Shown here one piece after another: positions 5,570 through 5,673 of a stretch of DNA of 5,673 nucleotides. Made by a program: the position numbers and the translations under genes. Origin of the DNA: Smithellaceae bacterium. Lineage in GTDB: Bacteria > Desulfobacterota > Syntrophia > Syntrophales > Smithellaceae. The notes below the pieces were generated by a model. The model made no database searches, had not been told where the DNA came from, and worked only from the letters and a program-made list of their open reading frames with translations. The stretch spans positions 869 to 6,541 of the forward strand of contig JAQVLL010000119.1 of assembly GCA_028704195.1 (NCBI GenBank), given 5' to 3'. Numbering within the stretch: position 1 is the stretch's first letter; the number at the start of each line of letters is the position of its first letter.

Positions 5570-5673
5570 ACGGCTGTCCGTGAAGGGCAGGTCTGATCGT
5601 CGCAGAATCTGATTGAACCGGTTTTTTACTGGTCCCGTTTTATTTCCGATGTCGAAATAGTAAAAAGTGTGGA
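5570..5673 (+). pseudogene. In-frame continuation of the second radical SAM gene beyond two stops
   Basis: Directly after TAA 5567-5569 the same frame reads TAVREGQV, then TGA at 5594-5596, then SSQNLIEPVFYWSRF and on, open to the window edge. REGQ(I/V) followed about ten residues later by EPVFY is what B12 radical SAM proteins of this family show after their RIYP..T.LY segment. The reading frame is unbroken by insertions or deletions; only two codons are nonsense. This is either a recently inactivated gene, two base errors in the assembly, or a genuinely shorter protein with a decaying tail. The C-terminus lies outside the window. Confidence 0.75.

Noticed and set aside
5594..5596. TGA as a selenocysteine codon
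   Set aside because: A TAA nonsense codon lies 27 bases upstream in the same frame, so recoding of TGA alone would not restore the protein. No convincing SECIS-like hairpin was seen just downstream.
5567..5596. Stop codon reassignment in this organism
   Set aside because: TAA ends the first radical SAM gene, the rubredoxin fusion and the membrane protein at sensible places, so TAA is a normal stop here.

Overview
The window looks like part of a chromosome from an anaerobic, corrinoid-using bacterium, most likely a Desulfobacterota (former Deltaproteobacteria) or similar lineage. The support is two cobalamin-binding radical SAM enzymes and a flavin reductase-rubredoxin fusion of the high-molecular-weight rubredoxin (Hrb) type, which is typical of anaerobes. 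The taxonomic placement is inference; no marker gene is present.

Layout: (1) 1-115 holds the probable last 22 codons of an upstream + strand gene, closed by a strong intrinsic terminator (stem 81-109, T-tract 110-115). (2) 116-383 has no convincing gene. (3) 384-1943 + encodes a B12-binding radical SAM protein of the DUF4070/HpnP-like type. (4) 2038-2733 - encodes the flavin reductase-rubredoxin fusion. It converges on gene 3 across a GC-rich hairpin. (5) 2734-2973 is a divergent regulatory region with a good minus-strand promoter and three inverted repeats. (6) 2974-3567 + is a FabA-family 3-hydroxyacyl-ACP dehydratase with both catalytic residues. (7) 3673-4071 + is a small two-helix membrane protein starting with TTG, preceded by its own candidate promoter. 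(8) 4115-4387 + is a stand-alone acyl carrier protein. (9) 4445-5569 + is a second, different B12-binding radical SAM protein. Its reading frame continues to the window edge with recognisable family sequence, but two nonsense codons (TAA 5567, TGA 5594) interrupt it.

Taken together, genes 6-9 look like one end of a dedicated fatty-acyl modification locus: an ACP to carry the chain, a FabA-type dehydratase/isomerase to introduce unsaturation, a membrane protein, and a B12 radical SAM enzyme able in principle to do methyl transfer, cyclisation or C-C bond chemistry. Similar ACP/dehydratase/radical SAM groupings have been proposed for unusual lipids such as ladderanes. The product here cannot be read from the sequence, and no ketosynthase lies inside the window. 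The rubredoxin fusion may be an unrelated oxygen-defence gene or may supply electrons to the iron-sulfur enzymes; its promoter carries an operator-like palindrome of its own.
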